In this document: positions 36,054-45,711 of the stretch, in pieces
Position numbering within the stretch: the stretch's first letter is position 1
Layout of the letters: each line of letters opens with the position of its first letter
DNA from: Chitinophagaceae bacterium
Lineage (GTDB): Bacteria > Bacteroidota > Bacteroidia > Chitinophagales > Chitinophagaceae
Reading direction: 5' to 3'
Assembly: GCA_016720585.1 (NCBI GenBank)
Contig: JADKKH010000004.1
Coordinates: forward strand, 372,001 to 436,000
DNA: 64,000 bases
Made by a program: the position numbers and the translations under genes
The notes under the pieces: model-generated
Told to the model about the DNA's origin: nothing
The model's database searches: none
Seen by the model: only the letters and a program-made list of their open reading frames with translations

Positions 36054-37496
36054 ATGACTCCAGTAAAAAAAGGCAGCACTCTTTCCAGGAGAAGTTTTGT
36101 CCGCAATTCAGCTATAATAGGTGCTGGGTTCTTTATTGTTCCCCGTCATGTATTAGGCCGTGGATTTATTGCGCCCAGTGATAAGCTGAACATTGCAGGT
36201 ATTGGTGCCGGCGGAAAAGGAGAAAGTGACCTGGCTTCATTTGCCAAAAGCCCCTATGTAAATATTGTGGCATTGTGTGATGTGGATGACCGGCAGGCCG
36301 TCAATTCCCGCAAAAAATTTGATAAAGCCACCTATTATAAGGATTTCAGGGAAATGCTGGCAAAAGAAAATAATACGATTGATGCCTGCAGCATTTCAAC
36401 ACCGGATAACACGCATGCTGTTGCCACATTGGCTGCCATGCAATTGGGAAAACATGTTTATACCCAAAAACCTTTGACCCATGATATCTATGAGGCAAGA
36501 ATTCTAACCCAGGCGGCAACAAAATATAGAGTAGTGACTCAAATGGGCAACCAGGGCGGCTCAGGTGATGGTGTTAGAAAGGCAAAAGAAATGGTGGATG
36601 CAGGTATGATCGGAAAAGTGATCGAGGCACATGCCTGGACTAACAGGCCAGTTTGGCCGCAGGGTATACCAACACCTACCGGCAAATTTGACGTTCCAAA
36701 AGAATTAGACTGGAACTTATGGTTAGGGCCGGCAAAACAAATTGATTTTAATCCTGCCTACTTACCCTTCAACTGGCGGGGTTGGTGGGCTTTTGGTACT
36801 GGTGCCCTGGGTGACATGGCCTGTCATATTATGGATCCTATTTACAGGATATTGCCCATTCTATATCCCGACTCTGCCGAATGCAGTGTAAGCAATGTAT
36901 GGAAGAATATGTGGTCTGAAGGAAATTATACCGAGAGTTGCCCGCCATCCTCCATTATACATTTAACTTATCCAAGAACTGATGGAAGAGGTACTATCAA
37001 AGTATCCTGGCATGACGGTGGTTTATTACCTGAAAGACCGCATGAATTACTGCCTGAAGAAGCTTTTGGAAACTGGGATGGTGGTGTACTCTTAATCGGC
37101 CGGAAAGGAAAACTATTGCTGGATTGTTATGGAGAAAACCCAAGATTACTTCCTACCAGGCTGATGACTGAAAAAACGATGCCTAAAGAAAAGCTTAAGC
37201 GGGTTCCTGAAGGCCATTACCTGCAATGGGTGAATGCCTGCATCGCCGGTTATGATAATGCCATTACCAGTTCGCCCTTTTCGTATGCAGGACCTTTTAC
37301 AGAAAGTATTTTAATGGGTAACCTGGCTATCCGAAGCTGGATGATGAAAAATCCGAATCTTAAAGGATGGGATGATAAATACCTGGGTCGCAAAAAATTA
37401 CTATGGGATGCAAAGACTATGAAGGTCACGAATTTTGATGAAGCCAACCAGTTTGTTAGAAGAGAATACCGGGAAGGCTGGCGTTTGGAACTGTAA
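36054..37496 (+). CDS. Gfo/Idh/MocA-family oxidoreductase with Tat signal
   Basis: A 480-residue protein. The N-terminus carries a twin-arginine signal (STLSRRSFVRNSAIIGAGFF), so it is exported folded. Then comes a Rossmann domain (LNIAGIGAGGKGESDLASFA) with the QKPLTHD motif (consensus EKP), and a C-terminal alpha/beta domain. This is the large exported Gfo/Idh/MocA subgroup of Bacteroidota, with WRGWWAFGTGALGDMACHIM typical. Such enzymes are NAD(P)-dependent sugar or sugar-acid oxidoreductases; the substrate is unknown. Confidence 0.85.
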   Translation: MTPVKKGSTLSRRSFVRNSAIIGAGFFIVPRHVLGRGFIAPSDKLNIAGIGAGGKGESDLASFAKSPYVNIVALCDVDDRQAVNSRKKFDKATYYKDFREMLAKENNTIDACSISTPDNTHAVATLAAMQLGKHVYTQKPLTHDIYEARILTQAATKYRVVTQMGNQGGSGDGVRKAKEMVDAGMIGKVIEAHAWTNRPVWPQGIPTPTGKFDVPKELDWNLWLGPAKQIDFNPAYLPFNWRGWWAFGTGALGDMACHIMDPIYRILPILYPDSAECSVSNVWKNMWSEGNYTESCPPSSIIHLTYPRTDGRGTIKVSWHDGGLLPERPHELLPEEAFGNWDGGVLLIGRKGKLLLDCYGENPRLLPTRLMTEKTMPKEKLKRVPEGHYLQWVNACIAGYDNAITSSPFSYAGPFTESILMGNLAIRSWMMKNPNLKGWDDKYLGRKKLLWDAKTMKVTNFDEANQFVRREYREGWRLEL

Positions 37497-37504
37497 GCTG
37501 AATC

Positions 37505-38371
37505 TTATTCCAGCAGTTTCATCAGGGCAGCTAATTCAGATTGTTTGTATTTATCTTTTTCTGTGTCAAAGCACTTACTGAATTCTTCCAGCAGTTGCTG
37601 TATCACCTGTTTATTTTTCTGTGGTTTGAAATAAGAACCAACCGGGGGGACAGCAATTCGTTTGAAATAATTATCGACATCCTGCTGGCTGAATATCTGG
37701 CCGGATGTGGGATCAATAAAAAAATCAATTTTATGAACCGGGTTGGGAAGGCTCTCATCCGAATAACCCGGCTTGAAATAGGCGATGATAAACTGCTTGG
37801 GAATATTGATGGCCCGTACGGGGATATCCAGCAATTCACACAACACTAAATAAAGTATTCCGTTACTGATCTGGTTGCCTCTTTTTGCTTCCAGCGTTTT
37901 ATGCAGGAGGAATTCATTCGGTTCCTTATAATTTGTTTCACCGCCTTTTAAACCATAATAACTGTATAAAATACTGGTAACAATATTAATTTGTTCAAGG
38001 GGCGTGAGATAATTATTCAACTCAAGCCAGATATTACGTCTCACTTTTTCAATCTCCTGTAATACAGGGGTTGTGGAAACCTCCGGGTATTGAAACTTAC
38101 CGGCCAGCAAGGCTCCCAGCATCAGATCGTGATGACCGGAAATACTCCATTGACGAAAATCTTCGGATAGATCTGTGAAGTGAAGACGGTGAATCAACAA
38201 CTCAATCCGGGTCTGTATTTCCTCATTGGGAGTCGTTTCCCAAAGATGTTCCAGGTTGGGGATAATATTTTTGCCATAATCAATAATCTTATTCGACACT
38301 AATCCAAACACTTCTTCATCAGGATCGTCAATTAAGGTAAACAGGGCAGATATTTCTTTATTTGTTTCCAT
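37505..38371 (-). CDS. SirB1-like transglutaminase-fold protein
   Basis: A 288-residue protein. The N-terminal half (about 1-95) is helical, with a HEAT-like start (ISALFTLIDDPDEEVFGLVS). The middle and C-terminus resemble the SirB1/transglutaminase-like family: FLLHKTLEAKRGNQISNGIL, then LCELLDIPVRAINIPKQFI, matching the RRGxPxSxGxLYLxxxxRLGL signature. The catalytic Cys of true transglutaminases is not evident (Ser in QISNG), as is normal in the SirB1 branch. Its function is unknown. Confidence 0.7.
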   Translation of the reverse strand: METNKEISALFTLIDDPDEEVFGLVSNKIIDYGKNIIPNLEHLWETTPNEEIQTRIELLIHRLHFTDLSEDFRQWSISGHHDLMLGALLAGKFQYPEVSTTPVLQEIEKVRRNIWLELNNYLTPLEQINIVTSILYSYYGLKGGETNYKEPNEFLLHKTLEAKRGNQISNGILYLVLCELLDIPVRAINIPKQFIIAYFKPGYSDESLPNPVHKIDFFIDPTSGQIFSQQDVDNYFKRIAVPPVGSYFKPQKNKQVIQQLLEEFSKCFDTEKDKYKQSELAALMKLLE

Positions 38372-38496
38372 GGTGGTGATTATTACACAAGATCATTACT
38401 GCTGTTGATATAAAACAGTTAAACTTTTCCACAGGTGGGGATAGCGGCAGGTTAGTAGTTTGAAAGATTATTTATGGGAGGTTCTTTATCATCATT

Positions 38497-38528
38497 TTTC
38501 ATTCTCTTTAGAGAATACTTTAAGTTTG
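38497..38528 (+). promoter_or_regulatory. Promoter of the DUF2891 gene, abutting the start codon
   Basis: TAAGTTTG (38521-38528) is a full TAnnTTTG match, TTTC (38497-38500) lies exactly 20 bases upstream, and the ATG follows after four bases (38533). The expected transcription start is at or next to the ATG. Confidence 0.55.
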
Positions 38529-38532
38529 AGGA

Positions 38533-39639
38533 ATGAAAAGAACAATACTGTTTCCTTTATTTTTTTTTCTCCTCCCGGTTTGGGCAATCTCCCAGGTTAA
38601 TGATTTGTTCAAAATGAGGAAAGACAGTACGGGTTTTGAATTAACCCTGAAAGGAGCTTCACACCTGGCATCCCTTCCATTGAAATGTATTACCCAGGAG
38701 TTCCCCAATAAAACCAGTCATACTTCCAATTCAGACAGTGATCATGTGCTGATGCCGAAACAATTGCACCCAACATTCTATGGCTGTTTCGACTGGCATT
38801 CTTCGGTTCATGGGCATTGGATGTTAATCCGGTTGTTAAAGCAATTCCCATCGATGTCCGAAGCAAATGAAATCAGAGCTGCACTTAATAAAACAATTAC
38901 TCAGGAAAATATTATCAAAGAAGTTAACTATTTCAGCATGCCGCTCACCGCTTCCTGGGAAAGAACCTATGGCTGGGCATGGATATTAAAGTTGGATGAA
39001 GAATTGTTTAGCTGGAATGACCCTGATGCCAAACGTTGGCATGCGGCCTTGCAACCTTTAACACAAAAGATCATTGACTTGTGGACAAAATTTTTACCGC
39101 GACAAACTTATCCGAACCGAACAGGTGTGCATCCCAATACAGCCTTCGGGTTGGTCTTTGCACTGGATTATGCCCGAACCGAGAAAAACAGTGTATTTGA
39201 AAAAGCGATTATGGTTGCTGCAAAAAATCTTTTCATTAAGGATAAAAATGCACCGGCAACCTGGGAGCCTAATGGTTCTGATTTTTTATCACCTTGTCTT
39301 GAAGAAGCGGATCTGATGCGAAAAGTTTTGTCACCCAAAGAATTTATGGCCTGGTTTAATCAATTCCTCACATTACAAAGTTTGAATCATCTGACAATCC
39401 TGCCTGTTGTTTCCGACAGAACGGATTTACAGATTGTGCATCTTGACGGATTATCCTTCAGCCGAAGCTGGTGTATGAAAGGGTTGGCTTCCGTTTTGTC
39501 TCCCAATGATGCAAGAAGGAAAATACTACGCCGTTCTGCTCTCAACCATCTTTCAAGGGCATTGCCACATGTAGTAAGCGGGGAATACGGGGGAGAACAC
39601 TGGTTGGCCAGTTTTGCAGTATATGCGTTGTTGAATTAG
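38533..39639 (+). CDS. DUF2891-family exported protein
   Basis: A 368-residue protein with a signal peptide (MKRTILFPLFFFLLPVWAISQ). The conserved DUF2891 block is clear: LPKCITQEF-like LPLKCITQEFPNK, then QLHPTFYGCFDWHSSVHGHW, TASWERTYGWAWILKL, HPNTAFGLVFALDYAR and FLSPCLEEADLM. Conserved Trp, His, Asp and Cys pairs suggest an (alpha/alpha)-barrel enzyme, but no activity is known. It is transcribed alone, from a promoter that appears to give an almost leaderless mRNA. Confidence 0.8.
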   Translation: MKRTILFPLFFFLLPVWAISQVNDLFKMRKDSTGFELTLKGASHLASLPLKCITQEFPNKTSHTSNSDSDHVLMPKQLHPTFYGCFDWHSSVHGHWMLIRLLKQFPSMSEANEIRAALNKTITQENIIKEVNYFSMPLTASWERTYGWAWILKLDEELFSWNDPDAKRWHAALQPLTQKIIDLWTKFLPRQTYPNRTGVHPNTAFGLVFALDYARTEKNSVFEKAIMVAAKNLFIKDKNAPATWEPNGSDFLSPCLEEADLMRKVLSPKEFMAWFNQFLTLQSLNHLTILPVVSDRTDLQIVHLDGLSFSRSWCMKGLASVLSPNDARRKILRRSALNHLSRALPHVVSGEYGGEHWLASFAVYALLN

Positions 39640-39655
39640 TATGAAGTTAAGAGTG

Positions 39656-39669
39656 TTGAGTTTCGGGTT
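39656..39669 (-). repeat. Copy of dispersed 14-base repeat
   Basis: Read on the minus strand this is AACCCGAAACTCAA, identical to 53278-53291 on the plus strand. Near-repeats such as GAACTCAAAACTATGAACTC follow at about 39705-39724. Confidence 0.4.
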
Positions 39670-39723
39670 GCGAGAAAATCCCTGACTCTTCAGGAGTCTA
39701 ACAAGGAACTCAAAACTATGAAC

Positions 39724-40470
39724 TCACATCTTTCTAGCTACAACCATCCAATCCCAGGGTTTAGGATCTTTCAGCCATTTTGGTGGGTTGATAAATTCTG
39801 TATCCCAGTCGTATTCTATTTTCTGAAAATCTTCGGCACCAAACCCTTCGTTGGCTAAAAGTAATTGCAATTCTTCTTTCAGGTAATGTTTGTGAGGGAC
39901 CTCATCAATATCCGCATTGCCCTTTCTTATATTATTCCATTTACGGATCGCTTCTTTTGCAATTTTGGTTTCCGGGAACAGGCTTTTATCAATCTTATGT
40001 TGTTGTTGAATGACACTGGTAAACAGCCAGGATTCCAGTGAGGGTATAGTAATGACAATCCGGCCGCCTTTCTTAACACAGGCTGATAAGGATTGAAAAA
40101 AAATGGTCCGGTCCTTCAAAGAAGGCGTGAGGATCGCATTAATACAAATACCAAAATCACATTTAGGCACTTTAGTTGCTTTCCCACTCATATCTGCACG
40201 CAGGTATTGTACGTTTTTATATTGAGGGTATAGTTGTTTGGCGATTTGCAGGTTCCTGTTGGAAATATCTACAGCAACCACTTTTTTAAAAGCAGGAGCG
40301 AGTACGGGCAGCCATTTGCCAATGGCACAACCGATATCCATGACTGTTTTATTTTTCGAAGCATATTTTTTTATGACCGAACGTATCAGGGCTTTCTTAT
40401 CATTATGCAGGACATCGAAGATTTCGTCGTTATACGATAGGGCCATTTTTTCCCAGTAAGACCTCTTCAT
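39724..40470 (-). CDS. Class I SAM-dependent methyltransferase
   Basis: A 248-residue Rossmann-fold methyltransferase: TVMDIGCAIGKWLPVLAPAF (motif I), VAVDISNRNLQIAKQLYP with the acidic loop, YLRADMSGKAT and DFGICINAILTPSL (motif II/post-II). The C-terminal lid has HKHYLKEELQLLLANEGF, of the type used for small molecules rather than DNA. Substrate unknown. It lies 28 bases downstream of topA on the same strand. Confidence 0.8.
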   Translation of the reverse strand: MKRSYWEKMALSYNDEIFDVLHNDKKALIRSVIKKYASKNKTVMDIGCAIGKWLPVLAPAFKKVVAVDISNRNLQIAKQLYPQYKNVQYLRADMSGKATKVPKCDFGICINAILTPSLKDRTIFFQSLSACVKKGGRIVITIPSLESWLFTSVIQQQHKIDKSLFPETKIAKEAIRKWNNIRKGNADIDEVPHKHYLKEELQLLLANEGFGAEDFQKIEYDWDTEFINPPKWLKDPKPWDWMVVARKM

Positions 40471-40498
40471 GAATCAGCAGCATTTAAAAGTATAAATA

Positions 40499-43066
40499 TT
40501 ATTTTTTCTTTTTTGCGGCCTTTTTCTTGACGGTAGCTGCTTTCTTCTTCGGTGCGGCTTTCTTCTTTCCGAATGCATTCGGCACCTGCGCAGCTATCAT
40601 TGTCTTAATATCTTCCAGTGGAATAAGCGCCGCTTCATCTCCTGTATATTTTGTACCATCCGCTTTCAGGCTCAGCTTCAATATTTTTTTATTAAACTTT
40701 AAAACAGGACCCCATCGGGCATTCTCCACGGATATTTTTTCATCCGGCCAGCGTTGTATATACCGGTTGGCTTCTTTCTTTACTTTGGCATCCAGGAGTT
40801 CATCCATTTCTGCCTGGGTCAGGTGGTCAAAGTCATATCTTCTCGGCACATTAACAAACATACCATCCCATTTGATATACGGACCAAATCTTCCTTTCCC
40901 TTTGGTTATGGGTTTCTGATCATAAGTACCCACAGGGGCATCAGCAATTTGTTTTTGTTTAATATGCTGAACTGCGGTTTCCAGATCCACGGTGGAAAGA
41001 TCCGTTCCTTTAGGCAGGGAAATAAATTCATCCCCCCATTTTACATAGGGGCCGAAGCGGCCTACATTCACCGAAACTTCTTTTTCTTCGTACAGTCCCA
41101 TGGATCCCTGTGCACCAAACAAATTCATCGCTTCTTCATAAGTGATCGTTTCTATACTTTGCCCGGTAGGTACTTTTGCAAAACGCGGTTTTTCTGTATC
41201 ATCCGCAACACCTATTTGTATCATGGCACCATAGCGGCCCATCCTGGCTACAACCGGTTTGCCACTTTCCGGGTCTACACCCAACACCCGTTCCCCTTTA
41301 ATGCGTTCAGCATTTTCGATGGTATTCTCCACATCTTTTTTAAAAGGGATATAAAACTCATCAATTACTTTATTCCACTTCATCTTTCCTTCCGCTACTT
41401 CATCAAATTCTTCTTCAATCCGGGCCGTGAAGCTGTAATCCATGATGTTGTCGAAATATTGTTTCAGAAAATCAGTCACTACCAGTCCTAAATCAGACGG
41501 AAATAGTTTTGATTTCTCAGCACCGGTATTTTCCTGTTCCATTATTTTGCTCACCTGATCCTTCTTTAATTTGAAAACACGGAAATCACGGCGGGTACCT
41601 TCTTTATCTCTTTTTTCTACATAACCTCTTTTTAAAATAGTAGAGATAGTTGGCGCATAAGTAGAAGGACGACCAATGCCCAATTCTTCTAATTTTTTAA
41701 CAAGAGAAGCTTCTGTATAGCGGGGTAGGGGGCGACTAAATCGTTCTGTTGCATTCATTTCTTTCAGTGGTAAATTCTGACCGACCGTTAATGGCGGCAG
41801 CATACCTTCATTAGCTTCTTCTTCCAGTTCATCATCATCTTTATCTTCCCGGTAAACTTTTAAGAAGCCATCAAATTTTAAAACTTCACCGGATGCCGTC
41901 AGTTCTTCCCTGTTCGTTGAGATTTCAATTTTCGCAATAGTTTTTTCCAGTTCTGCATCAGCCATCTGGCAGGCCATGGTTCTTTTCCAGATCAATTCAT
42001 ACAATCTGGCCCATTCCAGTTCCGGGATGGACGAATTGCTGGTATACGTCGGCCTGATAGCTTCGTGAGCCTCCTGGGCACTTTCATTTTTATTTTTGAA
42101 TTTCCGGAACTGGTGATACTTTTCTCCATACATATTTTTCACGGTATTGGTAATATCACCGAGTGCTGTATTACTCAGGTTCACACTATCGGTACGCATA
42201 TAAGTGATATATCCGTTTTCATATAGCCGTTGTGCTATCTGCATGGTCCTGGCAACACCATATCCTAATTTTCTCGAAGCTTCCTGTTGCAAGGTAGAGG
42301 TTGTAAATGGTGGGGCAGGGGAACGTTTGCCGGGCTTAACCTGTATATCATTAACCGAATAAGAAGCACCGATACAACTTTTCAAAAATGCTTCTGCATC
42401 CTGCGCGGCATTTTGTTTTTTCCCTTCTGCAGCAAATGTTACCGGTTTATCAGAAACATCTTTGGCAGTAAATAAACCTTCAATTTTGAAAGTACTTACA
42501 GCGGTAAATGCATTGATTTCTCTTTCTCTTTCGGCAATGATTCTTACGGCAACACTTTGCACCCGGCCTGCACTCAGGTTGTTCCGCATGCTCATTTTGC
42601 GCCAGAGTACCGGGCTAAGTTCAAATCCCACAATCCGGTCCAGTATCCGCCGGGCCTGCTGGGCCATTACCAGGTTCATATCCAATAACCGGGGGTTCTG
42701 AACTGCGGATTGAATCGCCGATTTGGTAATTTCATGAAAAACGATTCGTTTGGTCTTTTTTGGATCAAGACCCAGCACTTCACACAAATGCCAGCTGATG
42801 GCTTCCCCCTCCCGGTCCTCATCCGTTGCCAGCCAGACTTCGCCGGATTTTTTGGCCAGGGCTTTCAGGTCATTCACCACTTTTTGCTTGTCTTCCGGTA
42901 CTATATAACGGGGTTCGAAATTTTTCTCCAAATCGATACCCATACCGGCTTTCTCAAGGTCACGGATATGGCCAAAACAACTCTTAACCTGGAAATCGCT
43001 TCCCAGTATTTTCTCGATTGTTTTCGCCTTCGCAGGGCTCTCTACTATCAATAAATTTTTCGCCAT
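40499..43066 (-). CDS. topA: DNA topoisomerase I
   Basis: An 855-residue type IA topoisomerase. It has the Toprim domain (LLIVESPAKAKTIEKILG and TDEDREGEAISWHL), the active-site Tyr289 in GYITYMRTDS, and C-terminal repeats of the Topo_C_Rpt kind (GRYGAMIQIG, GRFGPYVKWG, GRFGPYIKWDG). It lacks the four-Cys zinc fingers of E. coli TopA and ends in a basic Lys/Ala tail. It relaxes negatively supercoiled DNA behind RNA polymerase. This is the standard Bacteroidota form. Confidence 0.93.
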   Translation of the reverse strand: MAKNLLIVESPAKAKTIEKILGSDFQVKSCFGHIRDLEKAGMGIDLEKNFEPRYIVPEDKQKVVNDLKALAKKSGEVWLATDEDREGEAISWHLCEVLGLDPKKTKRIVFHEITKSAIQSAVQNPRLLDMNLVMAQQARRILDRIVGFELSPVLWRKMSMRNNLSAGRVQSVAVRIIAEREREINAFTAVSTFKIEGLFTAKDVSDKPVTFAAEGKKQNAAQDAEAFLKSCIGASYSVNDIQVKPGKRSPAPPFTTSTLQQEASRKLGYGVARTMQIAQRLYENGYITYMRTDSVNLSNTALGDITNTVKNMYGEKYHQFRKFKNKNESAQEAHEAIRPTYTSNSSIPELEWARLYELIWKRTMACQMADAELEKTIAKIEISTNREELTASGEVLKFDGFLKVYREDKDDDELEEEANEGMLPPLTVGQNLPLKEMNATERFSRPLPRYTEASLVKKLEELGIGRPSTYAPTISTILKRGYVEKRDKEGTRRDFRVFKLKKDQVSKIMEQENTGAEKSKLFPSDLGLVVTDFLKQYFDNIMDYSFTARIEEEFDEVAEGKMKWNKVIDEFYIPFKKDVENTIENAERIKGERVLGVDPESGKPVVARMGRYGAMIQIGVADDTEKPRFAKVPTGQSIETITYEEAMNLFGAQGSMGLYEEKEVSVNVGRFGPYVKWGDEFISLPKGTDLSTVDLETAVQHIKQKQIADAPVGTYDQKPITKGKGRFGPYIKWDGMFVNVPRRYDFDHLTQAEMDELLDAKVKKEANRYIQRWPDEKISVENARWGPVLKFNKKILKLSLKADGTKYTGDEAALIPLEDIKTMIAAQVPNAFGKKKAAPKKKAATVKKKAAKKKK

Positions 43067-43213
43067 AAAGGATACTATATTATATCACAAAACCGCTTTT
43101 CAGCGGCCGCAAGGTAGGACAAGGATAATAAATTTTTCGGGAAATCAAATTTTATCATGTGACAGATGATTCATAACAGGACCTAAACAGGGAGTATATC
43201 CGCCGTATTTCAA

Positions 43214-43927
43214 CTATAATTTTGATCTGAAAAAGCCGGCAATCCGTTCGGCCCAACGTTTATATTCCTTGCCCGAAGGATGAAGACCGTCACCGGCTAA
43301 CAGGGTATTATCATTTACGGCTTCCCTTGTCCAGGGAGTGATATCCAGGTAATATACATTATATAATACAGCAATTTGTTTGTTGGCTGCATTATAAGCA
43401 TCAATTTCTCTTGCAATCTGTGCTCTATCCCGTCCACTGGCAAAAGGAGTAACACCCCAATCCGGTATTGAAAGAACAACAACCCGGTCAGCCTTATCGC
43501 CTGCAAAATGAATGGCTTTTTTCAACAACTCTTCAAATGCTATCTTGTAACTATCAACCGGGAGACCACGATACTGGTTATTGACTCCTATTAATAAGGA
43601 AACAAAATCATAGGAGTTAAGTAATGGATTGGCACTATTTGCCTCTACAATTCCGCTTTCCAGTTCATCGGTTGTCCACCCCGTTTTGGCAATGATCCGT
43701 GCCGGAAGAAAAGGACTGGCATTATTGAGCAATGAATTTACCACCTGGCTGGGAAAATTATCAGCAGCTGGAACACTTTCTCCAATGGTATAAGAATCGC
43801 CCAAAGCGAGGTAATTATATTTTTTTTCTACGACAGGTGTAGGGGTCATATTAGTTACAAGTTCTTTTTTACTACAGGAACTGCTGCTACATGTAAAGAA
43901 AAACAATATTGCTAAAACGCGTTTCAT
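43214..43927 (-). CDS. SGNH/GDSL-family lipoprotein esterase
   Basis: A 237-residue protein. The signal ends in SSSCSKKE, a lipobox, so it is a lipoprotein. The four SGNH blocks appear in order: NYLALGDSYTIGES (catalytic Ser), VEANSANPLL/AKTGWT with Gly, LLIGVNNQYRG (Asn), and GDGLHPSGKEY (Asp and His). Such enzymes are esterases or lipases acting on cell-surface or environmental esters. It overlaps the alpha/beta hydrolase gene by four bases (ATGA), so the two form an operon. Confidence 0.85.
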   Translation of the reverse strand: MKRVLAILFFFTCSSSSCSKKELVTNMTPTPVVEKKYNYLALGDSYTIGESVPAADNFPSQVVNSLLNNASPFLPARIIAKTGWTTDELESGIVEANSANPLLNSYDFVSLLIGVNNQYRGLPVDSYKIAFEELLKKAIHFAGDKADRVVVLSIPDWGVTPFASGRDRAQIAREIDAYNAANKQIAVLYNVYYLDITPWTREAVNDNTLLAGDGLHPSGKEYKRWAERIAGFFRSKL

Positions 43928-44766
43928 AAAAATTCAACAATTGAATTGACCACTTTGTTGTCCCGGTAGATCCGGCGATGTCCCAATCCCCGGGTAATTA
44001 TGAATTCAATATTCGGATAGTTTTCTGATTTTACCTTCAGTACATCGCTAAGCGGGGTGATCTCATCCCCTTCATCATGGATCCAGAGCACTTTTGCCCG
44101 GATATGCTTCATGGCTCTTCTGATGGAATACCAGTCGGAACTGACACCCCCGGTTCTTAAGATAATTTTTTCAAATTCAGAACGTAAAGCGGGGTCTAAT
44201 TGCAGGAAACGGAAGAAAATATCCACCGCTGAACTGGTTTCAGTTGCCGGGGCTATTAATACCAGGCGATAATCGGGCGTGTGGCTGATCTCTTCCAGGG
44301 CAAGACTTACGGCCAACCCTCCGAATGAATGGGCCATATACGATTGGACAGGACCGTATTTTTTATTTATTTCCAGTATGGTTCTTTTATATAAGGGGGC
44401 ATTGATTCTTTTGCCGCCACTTCTTCCATGGGCAGGAGCATCAAAAGCCAGCACTTCATATCCTTTTTTGATTAATAACCTGGCATATCGTTCAAAATTG
44501 GTAACGGATGATTCAAAGCCATGAAGAATTAACACTTTTCTTTCTGCGGGGTGGTTCCAGCGCCAACCATGCACCAAATGGCCGTCCAGCCTGAAGTGCA
44601 ATGATTCGCCCTCTTCAAATATTTTTGGCAATGGCTTTATGTTTCTCCTTTGAGGCGTACAAAAGAGTTCAAAAGCCTTTTCGGCGGCTTTCTTTTTGGA
44701 GATGGCAGCGAGAAGTTTGAATTTTGTTCTGATATAGCTGATGGCAAAACGATGCGATAACTTCAT
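43924..44766 (-). CDS. Alpha/beta hydrolase
   Basis: A 280-residue alpha/beta hydrolase. The ATG at 44766 (MKLSHRFAISYIRTKFKLLA) is preferred over an upstream TTG. The fold shows VLILHGFESSVTNFERYARL, DAPAHGRSGG, the nucleophile elbow SYMAHSFGGLAVSL, an acidic residue in ILVIHDEGDEITPLSD, and the final His in TRGLGHRRI. It is likely a serine esterase or acyltransferase of the cytoplasm. It shares four bases with the GDSL lipoprotein gene downstream. Confidence 0.8.
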   Translation of the reverse strand: MKLSHRFAISYIRTKFKLLAAISKKKAAEKAFELFCTPQRRNIKPLPKIFEEGESLHFRLDGHLVHGWRWNHPAERKVLILHGFESSVTNFERYARLLIKKGYEVLAFDAPAHGRSGGKRINAPLYKRTILEINKKYGPVQSYMAHSFGGLAVSLALEEISHTPDYRLVLIAPATETSSAVDIFFRFLQLDPALRSEFEKIILRTGGVSSDWYSIRRAMKHIRAKVLWIHDEGDEITPLSDVLKVKSENYPNIEFIITRGLGHRRIYRDNKVVNSIVEFL

Positions 44767-44872
44767 ACAACGCAAAAATAGGGTGTACTTTTACACAGTA
44801 GTGAATATTATCATTTCCCTTTAGAGGAATCAAATTTTTAATGATAAAGAAAATAAATTGGGGACGGGATTT

Positions 44873-45634
44873 ATGGATATTGTAATAATTGGTTCAGGCA
44901 ATGTGGCGGCTGTTCTTGGAAGAAAATTCAAAGCGGCCGGGCATACGATTTTGCAGGTAGTGTCCCGGAATTCTAAAATGGCCAGTGCTTTGGCTTATGA
45001 ATGGGATACGGTATCTACCAATTATAAAAGTCAGACAAACAAAAAAGCGGACGTTTATATTATTGCCGTTTCTGACGAAGCGATCGATGATATAACGATA
45101 GACTTCCGGTTGCCCGGTAAAATAGTAGCCCATACTGCTGCTTCAGTACCCAAAGAAGTATTGAAAAATGTGAGCGAGCATTACGGGGTTTTTTATCCAT
45201 TACAAAGCCTGAAGAAGGATATGACCACCATACCCAATATGCCCATATTCTTTGATGGCAGTGATGAAAAAACAAAAAAAGTACTGGAACAACTGGCCCT
45301 TTCCATTTCTCCCGGAAAAGTGGTGGAGGCAGGGGATGATGCAAGACTGAAATTACATGTGGCTGCGGTCGTGGTCAGTAATTTTGTAAATCATTTGTAT
45401 TCTTTAGCAGAAGACTATTGCCGGAAAGAAGGCCTTGATTTTAAACAATTGCTGCCGCTTATAGAAGAAACGGCATCAAGAATAAAAAATATATCCCCGC
45501 AACAGGCTCAAACCGGCCCTGCTATCCGGCATGACAGCGAAACCATCCACAAGCACCTGGAAATACTGAAAACGCACCCGCAGCTGAAAAATCTGTACGT
45601 GTTACTTACTGAAAGTATTCAGCAGGCAACCTGA
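44873..45634 (+). CDS. DUF2520 Rossmann-fold (ProC/F420-like) protein
   Basis: A 253-residue protein from the ATG at 44873 (MDIVIIGSGNVAAVLGRKFK), which fits the Rossmann start much better than the ATG at 44858. The N-terminal NAD(P)-binding domain has GSGNVAAVLG and IIAVSDEAIDD; the C-terminal helical DUF2520 domain carries LHVAAVVVSNFVNHLYSLAE and RHDSETIHKHLEIL. Members belong near the pyrroline-5-carboxylate reductase fold, with no proven substrate. It opens a plus-strand run of core genes (ferredoxin, iscX, kdsC-like, ubiA-like, maf). Confidence 0.75.
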   Translation: MDIVIIGSGNVAAVLGRKFKAAGHTILQVVSRNSKMASALAYEWDTVSTNYKSQTNKKADVYIIAVSDEAIDDITIDFRLPGKIVAHTAASVPKEVLKNVSEHYGVFYPLQSLKKDMTTIPNMPIFFDGSDEKTKKVLEQLALSISPGKVVEAGDDARLKLHVAAVVVSNFVNHLYSLAEDYCRKEGLDFKQLLPLIEETASRIKNISPQQAQTGPAIRHDSETIHKHLEILKTHPQLKNLYVLLTESIQQAT

Positions 45635-45674
45635 TGTTTTCCCGAACAAGTAAATGCTTTCCTTGTTTTACTAT

Positions 45675-45682
45675 TAATTTTG
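45675..45682 (+). promoter_or_regulatory. Candidate -7 box for the ferredoxin gene
   Basis: TAATTTTG fits TAnnTTTG fully, about 30 bases before the ATG. The -33 box is not clear. Confidence 0.4.
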
Positions 45683-45711
45683 TGCCCTGAAACGAAAACC
45701 GGGAAGTGCCT

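Noticed and set aside
40754..41491. 245-residue plus-strand ORF
   Set aside because: Antisense to topA. It is rich in Phe, Tyr and His as expected for a shadow of a Lys/Glu/Ile-rich gene.
43085..43115. Small hairpin CCGC/GCGG upstream of topA
   Set aside because: A four-base stem with no T-tract is too weak to call a terminator.
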